A stretch of 64,000 bases of DNA from Succinatimonas sp. CAG:777 (GCA_000431835.1 HF987960.1:15045-79044); one strand, 5' to 3'. Shown: positions 1 to 8,920, numbered from the stretch's first letter. Numbers and translations are program-made. The notes: a model not told the origin generated them from the letters alone.

Positions 1-501
1 GAAGAAAAGTATGGCGCAACCAAAGATGAAAAGGGCGTTGTAAGCTTTACAAATCCTAAAAACGGTAAAAAGATCGTGGTTAAAGATTGTATTGCTGATG
101 CTTTCTTACAGAATATTCTTTTATACCCACAAGATTATGATGTAGTTTGTGCTATGAACTTAAATGGTGACTATATTTCTGATGCTTTAGCAGCTGAAGT
201 TGGCGGTATTGGTATTGCTCCTGGTGCTAACATCGGCGCAGATAGCGCTATCTTTGAGGCTACTCATGGTACAGCTCCTACTATCGCAGGTACCGGCAAA
301 GCAAACCCAGGTTCAATCATTCTTTCAGCTGAACTAATGTTACGTCACATGGGCTGGGAGGGGGCTGCTGACTTAATCGTTGAAGCAATGGAAAAATCTA
401 TTACTTCAAAGAGAGTAACCTCAGATTTTGCAGGCCTTATGGAAGGCGCAACCACTCTTACAACCAGTGAGTTTGGTGACGAGTTGATCAAGAATCTGTG
501 A
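1..501 (+). CDS. icd: Isocitrate dehydrogenase (NADP-dependent type), C-terminal part, truncated by the window edge
   Basis: The reading frame is open from base 1 and ends at TGA 499-501, so only the last 166 residues are in the window. They carry the family's conserved C-terminal sequence: the NLNGDYISDALAA block, the GGIGIAPGANIG loop, ATHGTAP and NPGSIILSAEMM-like segments, which form the substrate/NADP pocket of the homodimeric TCA-cycle enzyme that makes 2-oxoglutarate from isocitrate. The match to Escherichia coli Icd continues to the final residue, so the 3' end is intact. It is followed by a hairpin shared with the convergent dapE gene. No other TCA gene is adjacent; sucCD lies 55 kb away. 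Confidence 0.96.
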   Translation, partial: EEKYGATKDEKGVVSFTNPKNGKKIVVKDCIADAFLQNILLYPQDYDVVCAMNLNGDYISDALAAEVGGIGIAPGANIGADSAIFEATHGTAPTIAGTGKANPGSIILSAELMLRHMGWEGAADLIVEAMEKSITSKRVTSDFAGLMEGATTLTTSEFGDELIKNL

Positions 502-556
502 TAACTTCGAAAATTTAAGCAACAAAGCTCTTCGTTTTGTTACTCTTACATACAAT

Positions 557-594
557 AAAGGCAAACAGTAGTTTAATCCGTGCTGCTTGCCTTT
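557..594. terminator. Probable terminator between convergent icd and dapE
   Basis: The arms AAAGGCAAACAG (557-568) and CTGCTTGCCTTT (583-594) pair over 12 positions with one internal mismatch, around a 14-nt loop. It lies between two convergent genes. No long U-tract follows on either strand, so termination strength is uncertain. Confidence 0.5.
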
Positions 595-615
595 AACTTA
601 TCTGAAGAATGACTA

Positions 616-1761
616 CTAATCCATCAGCTCGTGCAGAACCTTTACGTAGATTGTAGTGAGTTTATCTAATTCATCTACGCCGACCCTTTCATCAACTTTA
701 TGGATCAACTTTGCAACAGGGCCAAATTCAACAGTTTGTGTGCCTAATGGTCTTACAAATCTGCCATCAGAAGTACCTCCAGATGTTCCTAAAGTAGGCT
801 CTTTTCCTGTTACTTCTTTAATAGCATGGTATAAAGCATCAATTAGAGCTCCGTTTTTAGTTAAGAATGGTTTACCTTCTTCTCTAAACTCCATATCGCA
901 GTCAATATTGAGCTTTTTAGCAACAGATCTTACGTGTTGTTCAATCTTTTCAGGAGTTTCTAGATCATTCCATCTAAAGTTACATCTTAAATAGCAATCA
1001 CCAGGAATTACATTATCAGCTCCGGTTCCTGCTTTGATGTTTGATACCTGAAATGAGGTAGGTGGGAAAAATGGAGTGCCGTTGTCAACAGGATTATCAA
1101 TCATTCCTTGAATAAAGCGAGAAGCCTCAAATACTGCATTTTTAGCACAGTCTCCCATAGCAACATGACCTTGTAAACCGTGGATATAAATAGATGCATT
1201 TAAATCGCCACGTCTGCCGTTTTTGATTGAGTCACCAAAAATTTCATCACTTGAGCACTCTCCAATGATGCAATAATCAGGGATCATATTGCGCTCTTTC
1301 ATGTATTCAACCATAAAAGGAGTTCCTCCTACAGCATCACCTTCTTCATTTGAGGTTAAAAGAAGCGCAATGGTGCCTCTGTGATTTTGATGTTTTTCAA
1401 CATAGTCACACATCGCACAGATCATGGCAGCGTCTCCGCCTTTCATATCAGCACTGCCTCTGCCGTATAAATATTGAACACCATCGTATTCAAAGATTTC
1501 ACCACAGTAAGGATCATGTTCCCAAGTTTTAGGATCACCTGTAGGTACAACATCGGTATGACCTAAGAACATGGTAAAAGGAGCTCCATGACCATGTAGA
1601 GCTAACAGATTAGTTACACCATTTTCTTCAACTGTATAGCAGGTAAAACCTAACTGTTTAATGATGTCTTTTACAAGTTCCTGACAACCATTATCGTTAG
1701 GTGTAACTGATTCAATTCTAACTAGCTTTTGTGCAAGCTTAACTGTCTTTGAAAGCTCCAT
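616..1761 (-). CDS. dapE: Succinyl-diaminopimelate desuccinylase
   Basis: Dinuclear-zinc M20-type amidohydrolase that removes succinate from N-succinyl-LL-diaminopimelate in the succinylase branch of lysine and peptidoglycan precursor synthesis; cytoplasmic. The 381 residues match the usual DapE length (about 375). Metal and catalytic positions are visible: H68 and D70 in FLGHTDVVPTGD, D105 in GRGSADMKGG, E139/E140 in TSNEEGD, E168, and H354 in LIHKVDE near the C-terminus. The ATG has an AAGGA ribosome-binding site at good spacing. It is transcribed toward icd and appears monocistronic. Confidence 0.95.
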   Translation of the reverse strand: MELSKTVKLAQKLVRIESVTPNDNGCQELVKDIIKQLGFTCYTVEENGVTNLLALHGHGAPFTMFLGHTDVVPTGDPKTWEHDPYCGEIFEYDGVQYLYGRGSADMKGGDAAMICAMCDYVEKHQNHRGTIALLLTSNEEGDAVGGTPFMVEYMKERNMIPDYCIIGECSSDEIFGDSIKNGRRGDLNASIYIHGLQGHVAMGDCAKNAVFEASRFIQGMIDNPVDNGTPFFPPTSFQVSNIKAGTGADNVIPGDCYLRCNFRWNDLETPEKIEQHVRSVAKKLNIDCDMEFREEGKPFLTKNGALIDALYHAIKEVTGKEPTLGTSGGTSDGRFVRPLGTQTVEFGPVAKLIHKVDERVGVDELDKLTTIYVKVLHELMD

Positions 1762-1874
1762 TTATAGATATCCTTATAAAATTTGTCTTTTATTATTTTC
1801 AGAAGATAAGTGGGGATTGTCAAACGTGAGGTGAGCTGTGCTTTGAGTCAGTGCACAAGAAACTGAAAATGATT

Positions 1875-1914
1875 TTTAAAAAAATAAAGCTCCTTGTTTT
1901 GGGCAAAGAGCTTT
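1875..1914 (-). terminator. Intrinsic terminator of the BASS transporter gene
   Basis: Reading the minus strand, AAAGCTC...GAGCTTT forms a stem extended by TTTG/CAAG, followed by ATTTTTTT. It starts about 20 bp beyond the stop of the symporter gene. Confidence 0.8.
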
Positions 1915-1935
1915 GAACCAGTTGGTGGATTTTTT

Positions 1936-2931
1936 TTAGTTTTCTGATTCTGCTTTTAAGTTTTCAACAGAATTATTGTTTTCCTCAGTCTTTTTATCGA
2001 ACCATAAGAAGATGTTTGCAAGGATGGTACCTGAAATTGAGTGCCATACACATGAAACAGCTGAAGCAATAGCTGCTTCTGCTGAGGTTGGGAAGAACTT
2101 ACCGCAAAGACCAGTTGCCAAACCAGCGTTCTGAACACCAACTTCGATTGATAAAGTTCTCTTTTTAGCTGTGCTCATACCAAAGAATTTAGCAGCAACA
2201 TAACCTAAAACATAACCAAATGCATTGTGACAGAAGATGCAAGCAAAGATGATTAAGCCTGACTGTAAGAACTTGTCTCCATGAACTGCGATAACACCAC
2301 CTACGATTAGAGCAAAACCAATTACAGCAACACCTGGCATTACCTGACGAACCTGCTTGAAGAACTCATACTTGTGGAACATGATATTGCATGATGAACC
2401 GATAGCTACAGGAATAATGGTAACTAACAGCATGAACTGGAACATGCTCCATGGATCGATATCAATTCTCTGACCAATTAACAGGTTAACTAATAATGGA
2501 GTAGCAACAGGCGCAATTAAAGTTGAAACTGTAGTCATACCAACAGAGAAAGCTACGTCGCCTTTGCATAAGAAAGACATGATGTTTGATGAAACACCAC
2601 CAGGGCAGCAACCTACTAGAACTAGACCTAATGTTAGACCATCTGACAGGTTAAAAGTCTGGGCAATGAAAATTGCAAGTAATGGCATGATGGTAAACTG
2701 AGCTACAGCACCTACGAAAATATCAAAAGGTCGCTGAGCTAAAATTTTGTAATCCTGTCTACCTAAAGTCATACCCATTGAAAGCATAATTACACCAAGA
2801 ATAATGATCTGGGTAGTACCCTTCACGAAAGTACAGGTTTGTGGAACAAAGTAAGCTAGTACAGCAGTACCAATCACGAATAAGGCAGTAAACTTGGCTA
2901 AGATCCTGCTTACAGCGATTAAAAATGACAT
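1936..2931 (-). CDS. Bile acid:sodium symporter (BASS) family transporter
   Basis: Polytopic inner-membrane protein of 331 residues with the SBF/BASS fold (about nine or ten hydrophobic segments). Diagnostic segments are GMTLGRQDY near residue 50, the LVGCCPGGVSSNIMSFL crossover helix near residue 105, and EVGVQNAGLA near residue 265. The last two contain the conserved polar residues that line the sodium/substrate site in this family. Bacterial members carry pantoate, pyruvate-like acids or bile acids; the substrate cannot be read from sequence. The ATG is preceded by AAGGAAA at normal spacing. It is followed by its own terminator, and upstream lies about 560 bp without genes. Confidence 0.9.
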   Translation of the reverse strand: MSFLIAVSRILAKFTALFVIGTAVLAYFVPQTCTFVKGTTQIIILGVIMLSMGMTLGRQDYKILAQRPFDIFVGAVAQFTIMPLLAIFIAQTFNLSDGLTLGLVLVGCCPGGVSSNIMSFLCKGDVAFSVGMTTVSTLIAPVATPLLVNLLIGQRIDIDPWSMFQFMLLVTIIPVAIGSSCNIMFHKYEFFKQVRQVMPGVAVIGFALIVGGVIAVHGDKFLQSGLIIFACIFCHNAFGYVLGYVAAKFFGMSTAKKRTLSIEVGVQNAGLATGLCGKFFPTSAEAAIASAVSCVWHSISGTILANIFLWFDKKTEENNNSVENLKAESEN

Positions 2932-3490
2932 TTTGATATTTCCTTAAGTAAAAATTTCCTATTGGCAAAAAATTAAAACTCCACGACTGAAGCGGTAGCA
3001 ACAGATGGTTTAAAGTCCTGTTGAAAGGTGTTTCCTTAGAATTAGGTGAATACAGTTACAGGGGGTAGGTTGTCTGCAACAAAAGGGTGGTTTTGCACCC
3101 ACTTGCCTTAAATCAGCCTGATAAGCTAGTTTAAAGGTCTTAATGGCATTGTGTGCCGAAGAGTATTATCTGTGGTATCAGATAACGGTAACAATAATAT
3201 GACAAAACACCTGCATAATAAAGGTATTAACAAAAACATAGCTCTAGTTCATTGTAATGACGTGTAATTTTTATGAAAATTAATACCATCTGTGTTGGTA
3301 AAAGGATAATTTATTAAACATAACTTTACTCAAGGTTCAGTTTTGACTTTAGATATTTATGATATTTGCAGAAGCGTAAATAGAAGCATATTGAATATTT
3401 GCTCTCATTTCTTACTTTCTACATAGTTCTTTGTATCAATATCGTATGTATGTATGCTATTCTATGCCTTGTATAAAGAGGATAAATCAA
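2932..3490. other. Divergent intergenic region without a gene
   Basis: About 560 bp between the BASS transporter (leftward) and the DUF1189-like gene (rightward). No convincing ORF was found on either strand. It holds a perfect inverted repeat at 3166-3185, a short GGGTG/CACCC hairpin near 3088-3105, and AT-rich sequence that could contain both promoters. No confident -35/-10 pair was picked. Confidence 0.6.
3166..3185. promoter_or_regulatory. Inverted repeat, possible operator
   Basis: TTATCTG (3166-3172), a 6-nt spacer TGGTAT, and CAGATAA (3179-3185) form a perfect 7+7 inverted repeat. It lies about 235 bp upstream of the BASS symporter start, without a U-tract, so it looks more like a protein-binding site than a terminator. 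The cognate regulator is unknown. Confidence 0.35.
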
Positions 3491-4543
3491 TTGATTAGCA
3501 AAGATAATCTGAAGACTTACTGCCAATACCCAATAAAAGCACTGTGCTCAGGAAGGTTCTATTTTGACGTGTTGTTTAAGTTAAAAGGAATGGGACTTGC
3601 GTACTTATTTATCATAAGTTTAGTCTTATCTATCCCTGCTACCATTAAGGTAAATGCAGTTTTAAATACTTTTAAAAGTATTGAATTACCGTCTCTAGTA
3701 GCTTCAATCCCTCCCAGCTATTTATCTGATGATGGAGTTTTAACACCAAAGAACAGTTCTGATGCCTACAAAGAAATAAAAACTTCTAAAGGCATGTTAG
3801 CAATTGTCTACAATGTAGATGATAAAAATATTGCTAATACAGAAAATCCTATAGTTGAACTCAATTCAAAAACTATTGCTGTAAAGTCAGGAGGCAAAGA
3901 CACTGTTGTAGCATATACCGATCTCTTTGAGAAAGGTTCTGATTTTAATCCTGTTGAAGCAGCTTCTTTGGTAGATGATGTCTTTGGTGTTGCCAAAACT
4001 GTAATGTACTTTTTTATCGCAGGTTGGTTTTTCTTTATTTTAGCTTTTAATGCACTAGTCATTGCTGTTCTATCAAAGGCAATCTTCTTATTTGTAGGAA
4101 AAATGAAGACCAACTTTGTTAACGTGTTACGTATGTCTTCATTTGCAAATACGATTGTAGGTGTAGTTTTAGCTATTGAATTTTTCATTAACATAAAATT
4201 GTCATATGGTCTGGTATGCCTGTTGCCTATGGTTTATATGGGATTGTTTATAAAAGTCTTCAGATCAGAAATTGAAAATAACGGTATAGAGAATTTTGTA
4301 AAGAAATTTACTCCCGAAGGAACTAGAGTTAGAAACTACGGTTCAGAGGAATCAAACGAGAAAAAAGACCTTTCTGAATATACAAGTGGACTTAATTCAA
4401 CTAGTAACAGGAAGTCATCAGAGGATAATATCGGTGCTGATGCAAACACAAGTATAAAAGACAGTTCTCAAAATAATAACAGTGACAAAGACAATGGTTC
4501 TTCTAATGATGAAAAAGGCGGACCAGGTTTCTTTGCTCCATAA
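3491..4543 (+). CDS. DUF1189-like membrane protein
   Basis: Predicted inner-membrane protein, about 350 residues from the chosen TTG start. The N-terminal half has the DUF1189 look: an F-Y-D-V-L-F-K-L-K-G segment, a first membrane helix ending in LSIPATIK, then a soluble region with IPPSYLSDDGVL and later helices near GWFFFILAFNALVIAVL and IVGVVLAIEFF. The last 75 residues are a charged Ser/Asn-rich tail ending GGPGFFAP, probably disordered. The frame stays open back to TTG 3431 and has an ATG at 3464, but only TTG 3491 has a ribosome-binding site (AGAGG, 3477-3481). It ends 21 bp before the next exported protein gene, so the two are likely co-transcribed. Function unknown. Confidence 0.75.
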   Translation: MISKDNLKTYCQYPIKALCSGRFYFDVLFKLKGMGLAYLFIISLVLSIPATIKVNAVLNTFKSIELPSLVASIPPSYLSDDGVLTPKNSSDAYKEIKTSKGMLAIVYNVDDKNIANTENPIVELNSKTIAVKSGGKDTVVAYTDLFEKGSDFNPVEAASLVDDVFGVAKTVMYFFIAGWFFFILAFNALVIAVLSKAIFLFVGKMKTNFVNVLRMSSFANTIVGVVLAIEFFINIKLSYGLVCLLPMVYMGLFIKVFRSEIENNGIENFVKKFTPEGTRVRNYGSEESNEKKDLSEYTSGLNSTSNRKSSEDNIGADANTSIKDSSQNNNSDKDNGSSNDEKGGPGFFAP

Positions 4544-4564
4544 ATAACAGCTAAGGACACATCC

Positions 4565-4963
4565 ATGAAAAAATTTTTGCTAACAGCATTTATAGGCGCT
4601 TTTATAAGTTGCAATGCGCAAGCTTTAGAAGTAACCGTAGATAATCAGACCAAGGCTACTGTGGTGATGGCTTTTTCTTATCTAGATAAAACTTCAAAAG
4701 AGTGGGTTGTGGATGGATGGTATAACGTAAAACCACAAAAGAAAGGTATTATTAACTTAGATACCGACAATGATATCTATTATCTTTACTCAGAGTTTTC
4801 AAACGGAAAGAAACTTGAAGGTGGTAATGGCTCAATCAAGTTAAAAGTGCAGGAGCGATCCTTCTTCTATAAGCAGAATGATGCTCCATCATCTTTAAAC
4901 AGGGAAGTAAGTTTCTTACGCGCTCGTGGTAATTTAGGTAAAGCTGTAATTAAGATTAAGTAG
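4565..4963 (+). CDS. Small exported protein, DUF1036-like
   Basis: 132 residues beginning with a signal peptide (MKKFLLTAFIGAFISCNAQA, cleavage expected after A20). The mature part has the pattern of DUF1036 proteins: an opening VDNQT strand, then W-V-V-D-G-W-Y followed by a basic turn and a YYLYSEF strand. These are small secreted or periplasmic beta proteins of unknown function. AAGGA precedes the ATG at 8 nt spacing. It sits directly downstream of the DUF1189-like gene. A paralogue with the same W-x-x-x-G-W-Y core is at 57773-58168. Confidence 0.7.
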   Translation: MKKFLLTAFIGAFISCNAQALEVTVDNQTKATVVMAFSYLDKTSKEWVVDGWYNVKPQKKGIINLDTDNDIYYLYSEFSNGKKLEGGNGSIKLKVQERSFFYKQNDAPSSLNREVSFLRARGNLGKAVIKIK

Positions 4964-4984
4964 TTTTCTGATTTTGAGAATATA

Positions 4985-5006
4985 AAGGCGATCATAAGAT
5001 CGCCTT
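4985..5006. terminator. Bidirectional hairpin between convergent genes
   Basis: Perfect 9-bp stem AAGGCGATC (4985-4993) / GATCGCCTT (4998-5006) with an ATAA loop, placed between the DUF1036-like gene and the convergent MYG1-family gene. The U-tract is weak on both strands. Confidence 0.65.
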
Positions 5007-5035
5007 AAATATTTACAAACAATGAACCAGAAGGC

Positions 5036-6019
5036 TTATTCAGCCTTTTCTCCAAGCTCTAACCATAGCTTTGCTAACTCAAGATTATCCTCATAGGTCT
5101 GAGCACCGCCAGTAAAGCCTGATTTATGGATAAAGGTTAAATTCTTAAGCCCAGTAACTTTGTCTAGCTCAACATCATTTAAACCTCTCCACTCTTTAGG
5201 AGCAGAAAGTCTATTCTTAAATCTTTGTGCTTTAGATACAGGTAAAGACTGCACTCTCCAACGCATATTTCTATCAGGATATACTGCAATCAAGCAATCT
5301 TTAAATTCATCTGGGTGATTTAATACAGCCTGAGTCCAAGGTAATCTTTCATGGATGATAAGCATTGGACCTCCATGATAGAAAGATAAAACCTTATCAA
5401 TACCGCTTTCAGTTGTAAGAGCATTAATTGCTGTATTTAAAAGAATAGTTCTCAGCATCTTTACTGTTGCAGCAAAGGCTTTGTCCTGTTCAGCTCCTGT
5501 TGCATTAGGAATGTTCATCATGGCAACAATAAAAGGAATATCAGGGGATGCCTGGTACAGTTCGTTTAAAGCACCAACAATCTCTTTTTCTTTAGGAGTA
5601 TCCGCTTGAGAAATTTCATCAACATAAGCTGTTAATTGACCATTGTCATTTAAGTCAATCATGGTCATAAAATCAGTATCGATACGCTTGAATGATTCAT
5701 CGATAACTTTTGCAGATGGATTAAATGGAAGCTCTTTTTTAGCAACAGCTTTTAAGTAATCGTGACCAAACTTTTTCCACATAAGACCTGCTGTGGCGTA
5801 TTTAATCCCATTATCTCTGCTTAAAGTAAATTCTTTAGAATGGTGATCAAAATGCTTTTCGTCATTTTGATTTGAAACATCAATAATGATATCTGCTTTT
5901 TCTAGTTCTTCAGGATCTCGTGATCTTATGATTGAACTGTTTTCAAAAAGGTAGGTTAAAATGGCACAGGCTGTAGTTTCATCAGCATGAAAAGTGCCAT
6001 TATGAGTTGCTATAATCAT
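5036..6019 (-). CDS. MYG1-family DHH-type phosphoesterase/exonuclease
   Basis: 327 residues of the MYG1/UPF0160 family. The opening THNGTFHADE motif and the later IIIDVSNQ...KHFDHHSKEF segment carry the Asp/His residues of the DHH metal centre. Members include the eukaryotic mitochondrial RNA exonuclease MYG1; bacterial homologues are presumed nucleases or phosphoesterases with no firm role. Length and C-terminal sequence (GFTGG, then NLELAKLW near the end) are normal for the family. AAGGAG precedes the ATG at 6019. It stands alone between a hairpin and the divergent dusC gene. Confidence 0.85.
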   Translation of the reverse strand: MIIATHNGTFHADETTACAILTYLFENSSIIRSRDPEELEKADIIIDVSNQNDEKHFDHHSKEFTLSRDNGIKYATAGLMWKKFGHDYLKAVAKKELPFNPSAKVIDESFKRIDTDFMTMIDLNDNGQLTAYVDEISQADTPKEKEIVGALNELYQASPDIPFIVAMMNIPNATGAEQDKAFAATVKMLRTILLNTAINALTTESGIDKVLSFYHGGPMLIIHERLPWTQAVLNHPDEFKDCLIAVYPDRNMRWRVQSLPVSKAQRFKNRLSAPKEWRGLNDVELDKVTGLKNLTFIHKSGFTGGAQTYEDNLELAKLWLELGEKAE

Positions 6020-6160
6020 AGTCGCTCCTTAGCATAATATGATTTTATCACAGGCTAGGAGTTGTCCTAAAAAAAATCATAACAAAGCTTCAAATTTGTT
6101 AAGATATGCGAGCTTAAACCTTAGTCTTAAAAATGATCTTTAACCGAGTGTGCATTTACT

Positions 6161-7141
6161 ATGAATAATTACAAAGTTTATTTAGCTCCATTAGAGGGAT
6201 TAGCAGATGGTCCCATGAGAAAAGTTCTATGTGCACACGGTGGTTATGATCTGTGCTTTTCTGAGTTCATTAGAGTAACTGATCTGCCTGTTTCAGAGAA
6301 GACATTGTTACGTGAAGTTCCTGAATATCAAAATGACTGTAAAACCGAAGATGGAACCGATGTGCGTATTCAATTTTTAGGAGACAATCCGGATACTATG
6401 GCAAGGTCAGCTGTGCTTGCAAATAATCTTGGAGCACGTTCTATTGATATCAATTTTGGCTGCCCTTCAAGATTTGTTCATCACTCCGGTTCCATGCTCT
6501 TAAAGGAGCCTGAGCTATTGCATGAAATTGTAGAAACAGTAAGAGCAAAGTTAGATCCTGCTTGTGACTTGTCAGTAAAAGTAAGATTAGGTTTTTTAGA
6601 TAAGAGTGAAGCGCCAACTATCATTAAAGCTATAGCTGTCGATGGTGTAAAAGAAATTACAGTTCATTGCAGAACCAGAAAAGATCTCTACAGAGTTGAA
6701 GCTTTAGACTGGTCTTGTATGAAGCCTTTACATGCATTGTGTCCAGGTATTACTTTAATTGCTAATGGAAATATAAACTCACGAAATGAAGCTTTAGAGT
6801 GCGAAAAACAAACTTTATGTGATCACTTTATGTGTGGACGAGGAGCATTTCCTGTTCCTAATATAGGTCATGTGATTAAAGAAAATGCAAAGCCTTTTTC
6901 ATTAGCGCAGATCTTAAAGACAGATATTGAGGTAATCGAAGAGTTTTCAAAGTCTGACAGAACTGAAAAGATCGTTATGGATAGAGCAAAGCAGTTCTTA
7001 GGATATGCAAGAGTTCACAGAAAAGAGTTAAATCCTTTCTTTAAAAGATTTTGTCAGTGCGTAAGCGTAGGCGATGGGATAAAATTACTAGAAGATGAAA
7101 TTAAAGCTTTGGAGAGTGAAACTGATGAAAAATATGATTGA
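6161..7141 (+). CDS. dusC: tRNA-dihydrouridine(16) synthase
   Basis: FMN-dependent enzyme reducing uridine 16 in the tRNA D-loop; 326 residues. It begins with the LAPLEGLADGPMRK flavin-site sequence (E. coli DusC: LLAPMEGVLD) and carries the Dus catalytic motif INFGCPS with the active cysteine at C101, followed by VSVKVRLG, VHCRTRKDLYR and the IANGNINS and CGRGA phosphate-binding elements. Similarity over the C-terminal helical domain favours DusC over DusA or DusB. The ribosome-binding site is weak. Its last 17 bases overlap the next gene. Confidence 0.9.
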   Translation: MNNYKVYLAPLEGLADGPMRKVLCAHGGYDLCFSEFIRVTDLPVSEKTLLREVPEYQNDCKTEDGTDVRIQFLGDNPDTMARSAVLANNLGARSIDINFGCPSRFVHHSGSMLLKEPELLHEIVETVRAKLDPACDLSVKVRLGFLDKSEAPTIIKAIAVDGVKEITVHCRTRKDLYRVEALDWSCMKPLHALCPGITLIANGNINSRNEALECEKQTLCDHFMCGRGAFPVPNIGHVIKENAKPFSLAQILKTDIEVIEEFSKSDRTEKIVMDRAKQFLGYARVHRKELNPFFKRFCQCVSVGDGIKLLEDEIKALESETDEKYD

Positions 7142-7655
7142 ATTAAAAACAAGAATTTCAAGATTTATAAGTAATTCATTAGTTTTAAGTTCATTTTTAG
7201 CAGGTGCTTTATATTCATTGGAAGCTACAGCTGTACAAGTAGCTTATTTTCCTCCTGTGCCTGAATCCTGGAATGTAACCGTAGAAGGGGATACTGTAGT
7301 TTACTCTTCACCAGTTAATAAAACACAGCCTACACCCAGTTCAACAATTCGTTTTACCTATTCAAAGAGAACCATGGGTAAAGATGCTAAAAAGGTTGTT
7401 GATGATTATGTAAATCAAAACCAGTGTAAAGAAGCTAAAACTCTAGGAAAAGGTTTTTATACAGCCTCTTGTCCAAATATAGGCCGAGATGTAGTTGTAA
7501 TTGGTGAAGTAAACAATATGTACACTGTAGAGATCTCAGGAGACTACAACACAGTTTCATCAAATCTAATCAATGCTTATGTTAATTCAATAGTAAACGG
7601 CAAGAGGACTTTTGATAACAGAGATATTGGTGAACCTGTAAACAGCAATGAGTAG
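7125..7655 (+). CDS. Hypothetical exported protein, translationally coupled to dusC
   Basis: I do not recognise this family. From the ATG at 7125 it has 176 residues: a basic start, a hydrophobic signal segment (about residues 14-32), then a soluble domain with two cysteines (Q-C-K and S-C-P-N) that could form a disulfide. GGAGAG at 7111-7116 gives this start a ribosome-binding site inside dusC; an earlier in-frame ATG at 7095 would spoil the signal peptide and lacks one. The pattern (short strands, a helix after KDAKKVVDDYVNQ) suggests a small alpha/beta periplasmic domain. Role unknown. Confidence 0.65.
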   Translation: MKNMIELKTRISRFISNSLVLSSFLAGALYSLEATAVQVAYFPPVPESWNVTVEGDTVVYSSPVNKTQPTPSSTIRFTYSKRTMGKDAKKVVDDYVNQNQCKEAKTLGKGFYTASCPNIGRDVVVIGEVNNMYTVEISGDYNTVSSNLINAYVNSIVNGKRTFDNRDIGEPVNSNE

Positions 7656-7736
7656 AAGACATTAGCTTAATTATTACAGAATAAGGAAGAAAGCTTTGCC
7701 GTAGTGATGACAAAGCTTTTTAATTTTTAGGTAAGT

Positions 7737-8501
7737 TTAGTTTTTGTTATTGTCTGAAATAGTAGTTTCTGCCTTATTCTCTTGATCTTTATGAGAGTTA
7801 TTAGAACTTACAGTCTCAACACTAGTGCTACCTTTTAAATAAGGAATTAGTTTTGCACACAGAGGAATAAAGAAATGGACGGTAGGTCCAGTGCATAAAG
7901 CTGCAAACAAGGTTCCTTCTCTAACACCTTCGATAGCACTAAATTCAGTTAAGAACAAAGACAAAATAACAGCTGATGTAACTAAGAAAATATCAAAGAA
8001 TGTTTTTACAAAGCTAAAGCTCTTTTTAACAATAGGGTGGAAGACCTTAATAAAGTATTCTCCAGGTACCATTGCTACATTAGCTGTAACAGATAAGGAG
8101 ACAGCTAAAGCTAAAAGTCCAGTACCGAACACAACTAAAAACCAGCTAGCAAAGTAGCTAATTTCGGTTGGCAGAATAAATACTAATACGTCAGTTGAAA
8201 TGTCGATCATAAAAGAGAAAACGAAGCATACAGGGATCTGCATTACTAATTTGCTTATATGATCTTTTAACTTCTCTGAACCGATGCAAATAAACATAAT
8301 CTGCAAAACAATCAGAAGAATATTAAAAATAAAGGCTGTGTCACCTAATGTAAAAGTTGAATGAAGCGATAATACATAGTATGTTGACGAAATTGGTGTA
8401 GTACCAATTTTCGCAAAAGTGATGCACGCAATAGCTGTACCCTGCAAAACTACAGAGAAAAAAAACAGCACATATCTTTTAAATAATTCTGATTTGCTCA
8501 T
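7737..8501 (-). CDS. YczE/YyaS/YitT-type integral membrane protein
   Basis: Polytopic protein of 254 residues with about five or six membrane segments. It resembles the YczE/YitT family of uncharacterised membrane proteins, including the early T-P-I-S-S-T-Y-Y segment after the first helix and the VPGEYFIK motif. The tail (last 30 residues) is polar. The frame is open back to 8564, but that ATG lies in the stem of the infA terminator and has no spaced ribosome-binding site; the ATG at 8501 directly follows the terminator's U-tract region and opens with MSKSELFKRY, the normal start for the family. Function unknown. Confidence 0.7.
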   Translation of the reverse strand: MSKSELFKRYVLFFFSVVLQGTAIACITFAKIGTTPISSTYYVLSLHSTFTLGDTAFIFNILLIVLQIMFICIGSEKLKDHISKLVMQIPVCFVFSFMIDISTDVLVFILPTEISYFASWFLVVFGTGLLALAVSLSVTANVAMVPGEYFIKVFHPIVKKSFSFVKTFFDIFLVTSAVILSLFLTEFSAIEGVREGTLFAALCTGPTVHFFIPLCAKLIPYLKGSTSVETVSSNNSHKDQENKAETTISDNNKN

Positions 8502-8552
8502 AGTTTTTTTGCTACTTTTAATTGTATTTGAGCTTACAAATGTAAGTATGAG

Positions 8553-8590
8553 AAAAAAATACATCCCCGAGTAAACTTACATACTCAGGG
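8553..8590 (-). terminator. Intrinsic terminator of infA
   Basis: On the minus strand CCCTGAGT (8590-8583) pairs with ACTCGGGG (8572-8565), one pair being a G-U wobble that exists only in this orientation, followed by a T-rich tract at 8559-8553. It starts about 35 bp past the infA stop. Confidence 0.8.
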
Positions 8591-8624
8591 AAACATCTTT
8601 TATGACAAGAAATTCTTTTTTGAT

Positions 8625-8843
8625 TTAGCGGGCGCGGAAAGTAATGCGACCCTTGGTCAGATCGTAAGGAGTGATCTGTACGGTTACTTTGTCACCAGTT
8701 AAGATTCTGATGTAATTTTTACGCATTTTGCCTGAAATGTGAGCCATTACGATGTGGCCATTATCTAGCTGAACGCGGAACATGGTGTTAGGCAGGGTCT
8801 CAAGAATAGTGCCCTGCATTTCAATGCTTTCTTCTTTTGCCAT
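8625..8843 (-). CDS. infA: Translation initiation factor IF-1
   Basis: 72 residues, the standard IF-1 length, a single S1-like OB fold. It contains IEMQGTI, the LPNTMFRV strand, the GHIVMAHISGKMRKNYIRI core and the GDKVTVQITPYDLTKGRI segment typical of gammaproteobacterial IF-1. IF-1 occupies the ribosomal A site during initiation. It is monocistronic, with a TATAAT at 8921-8926 upstream and a terminator downstream. Confidence 0.98.
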   Translation of the reverse strand: MAKEESIEMQGTILETLPNTMFRVQLDNGHIVMAHISGKMRKNYIRILTGDKVTVQITPYDLTKGRITFRAR

Positions 8844-8920
8844 ATTTAATAAAAGTTTATACCTATAAAAAACAATTTATGTTTAAAAGGTTACTGTTAA
8901 CCTGCTTTTAAACGAGCGCT

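Noticed and set aside
656..994. 112-codon plus-strand ORF inside dapE
   Set aside because: It is fully antisense to a clear dapE with conserved metal ligands, and has no ribosome-binding site.
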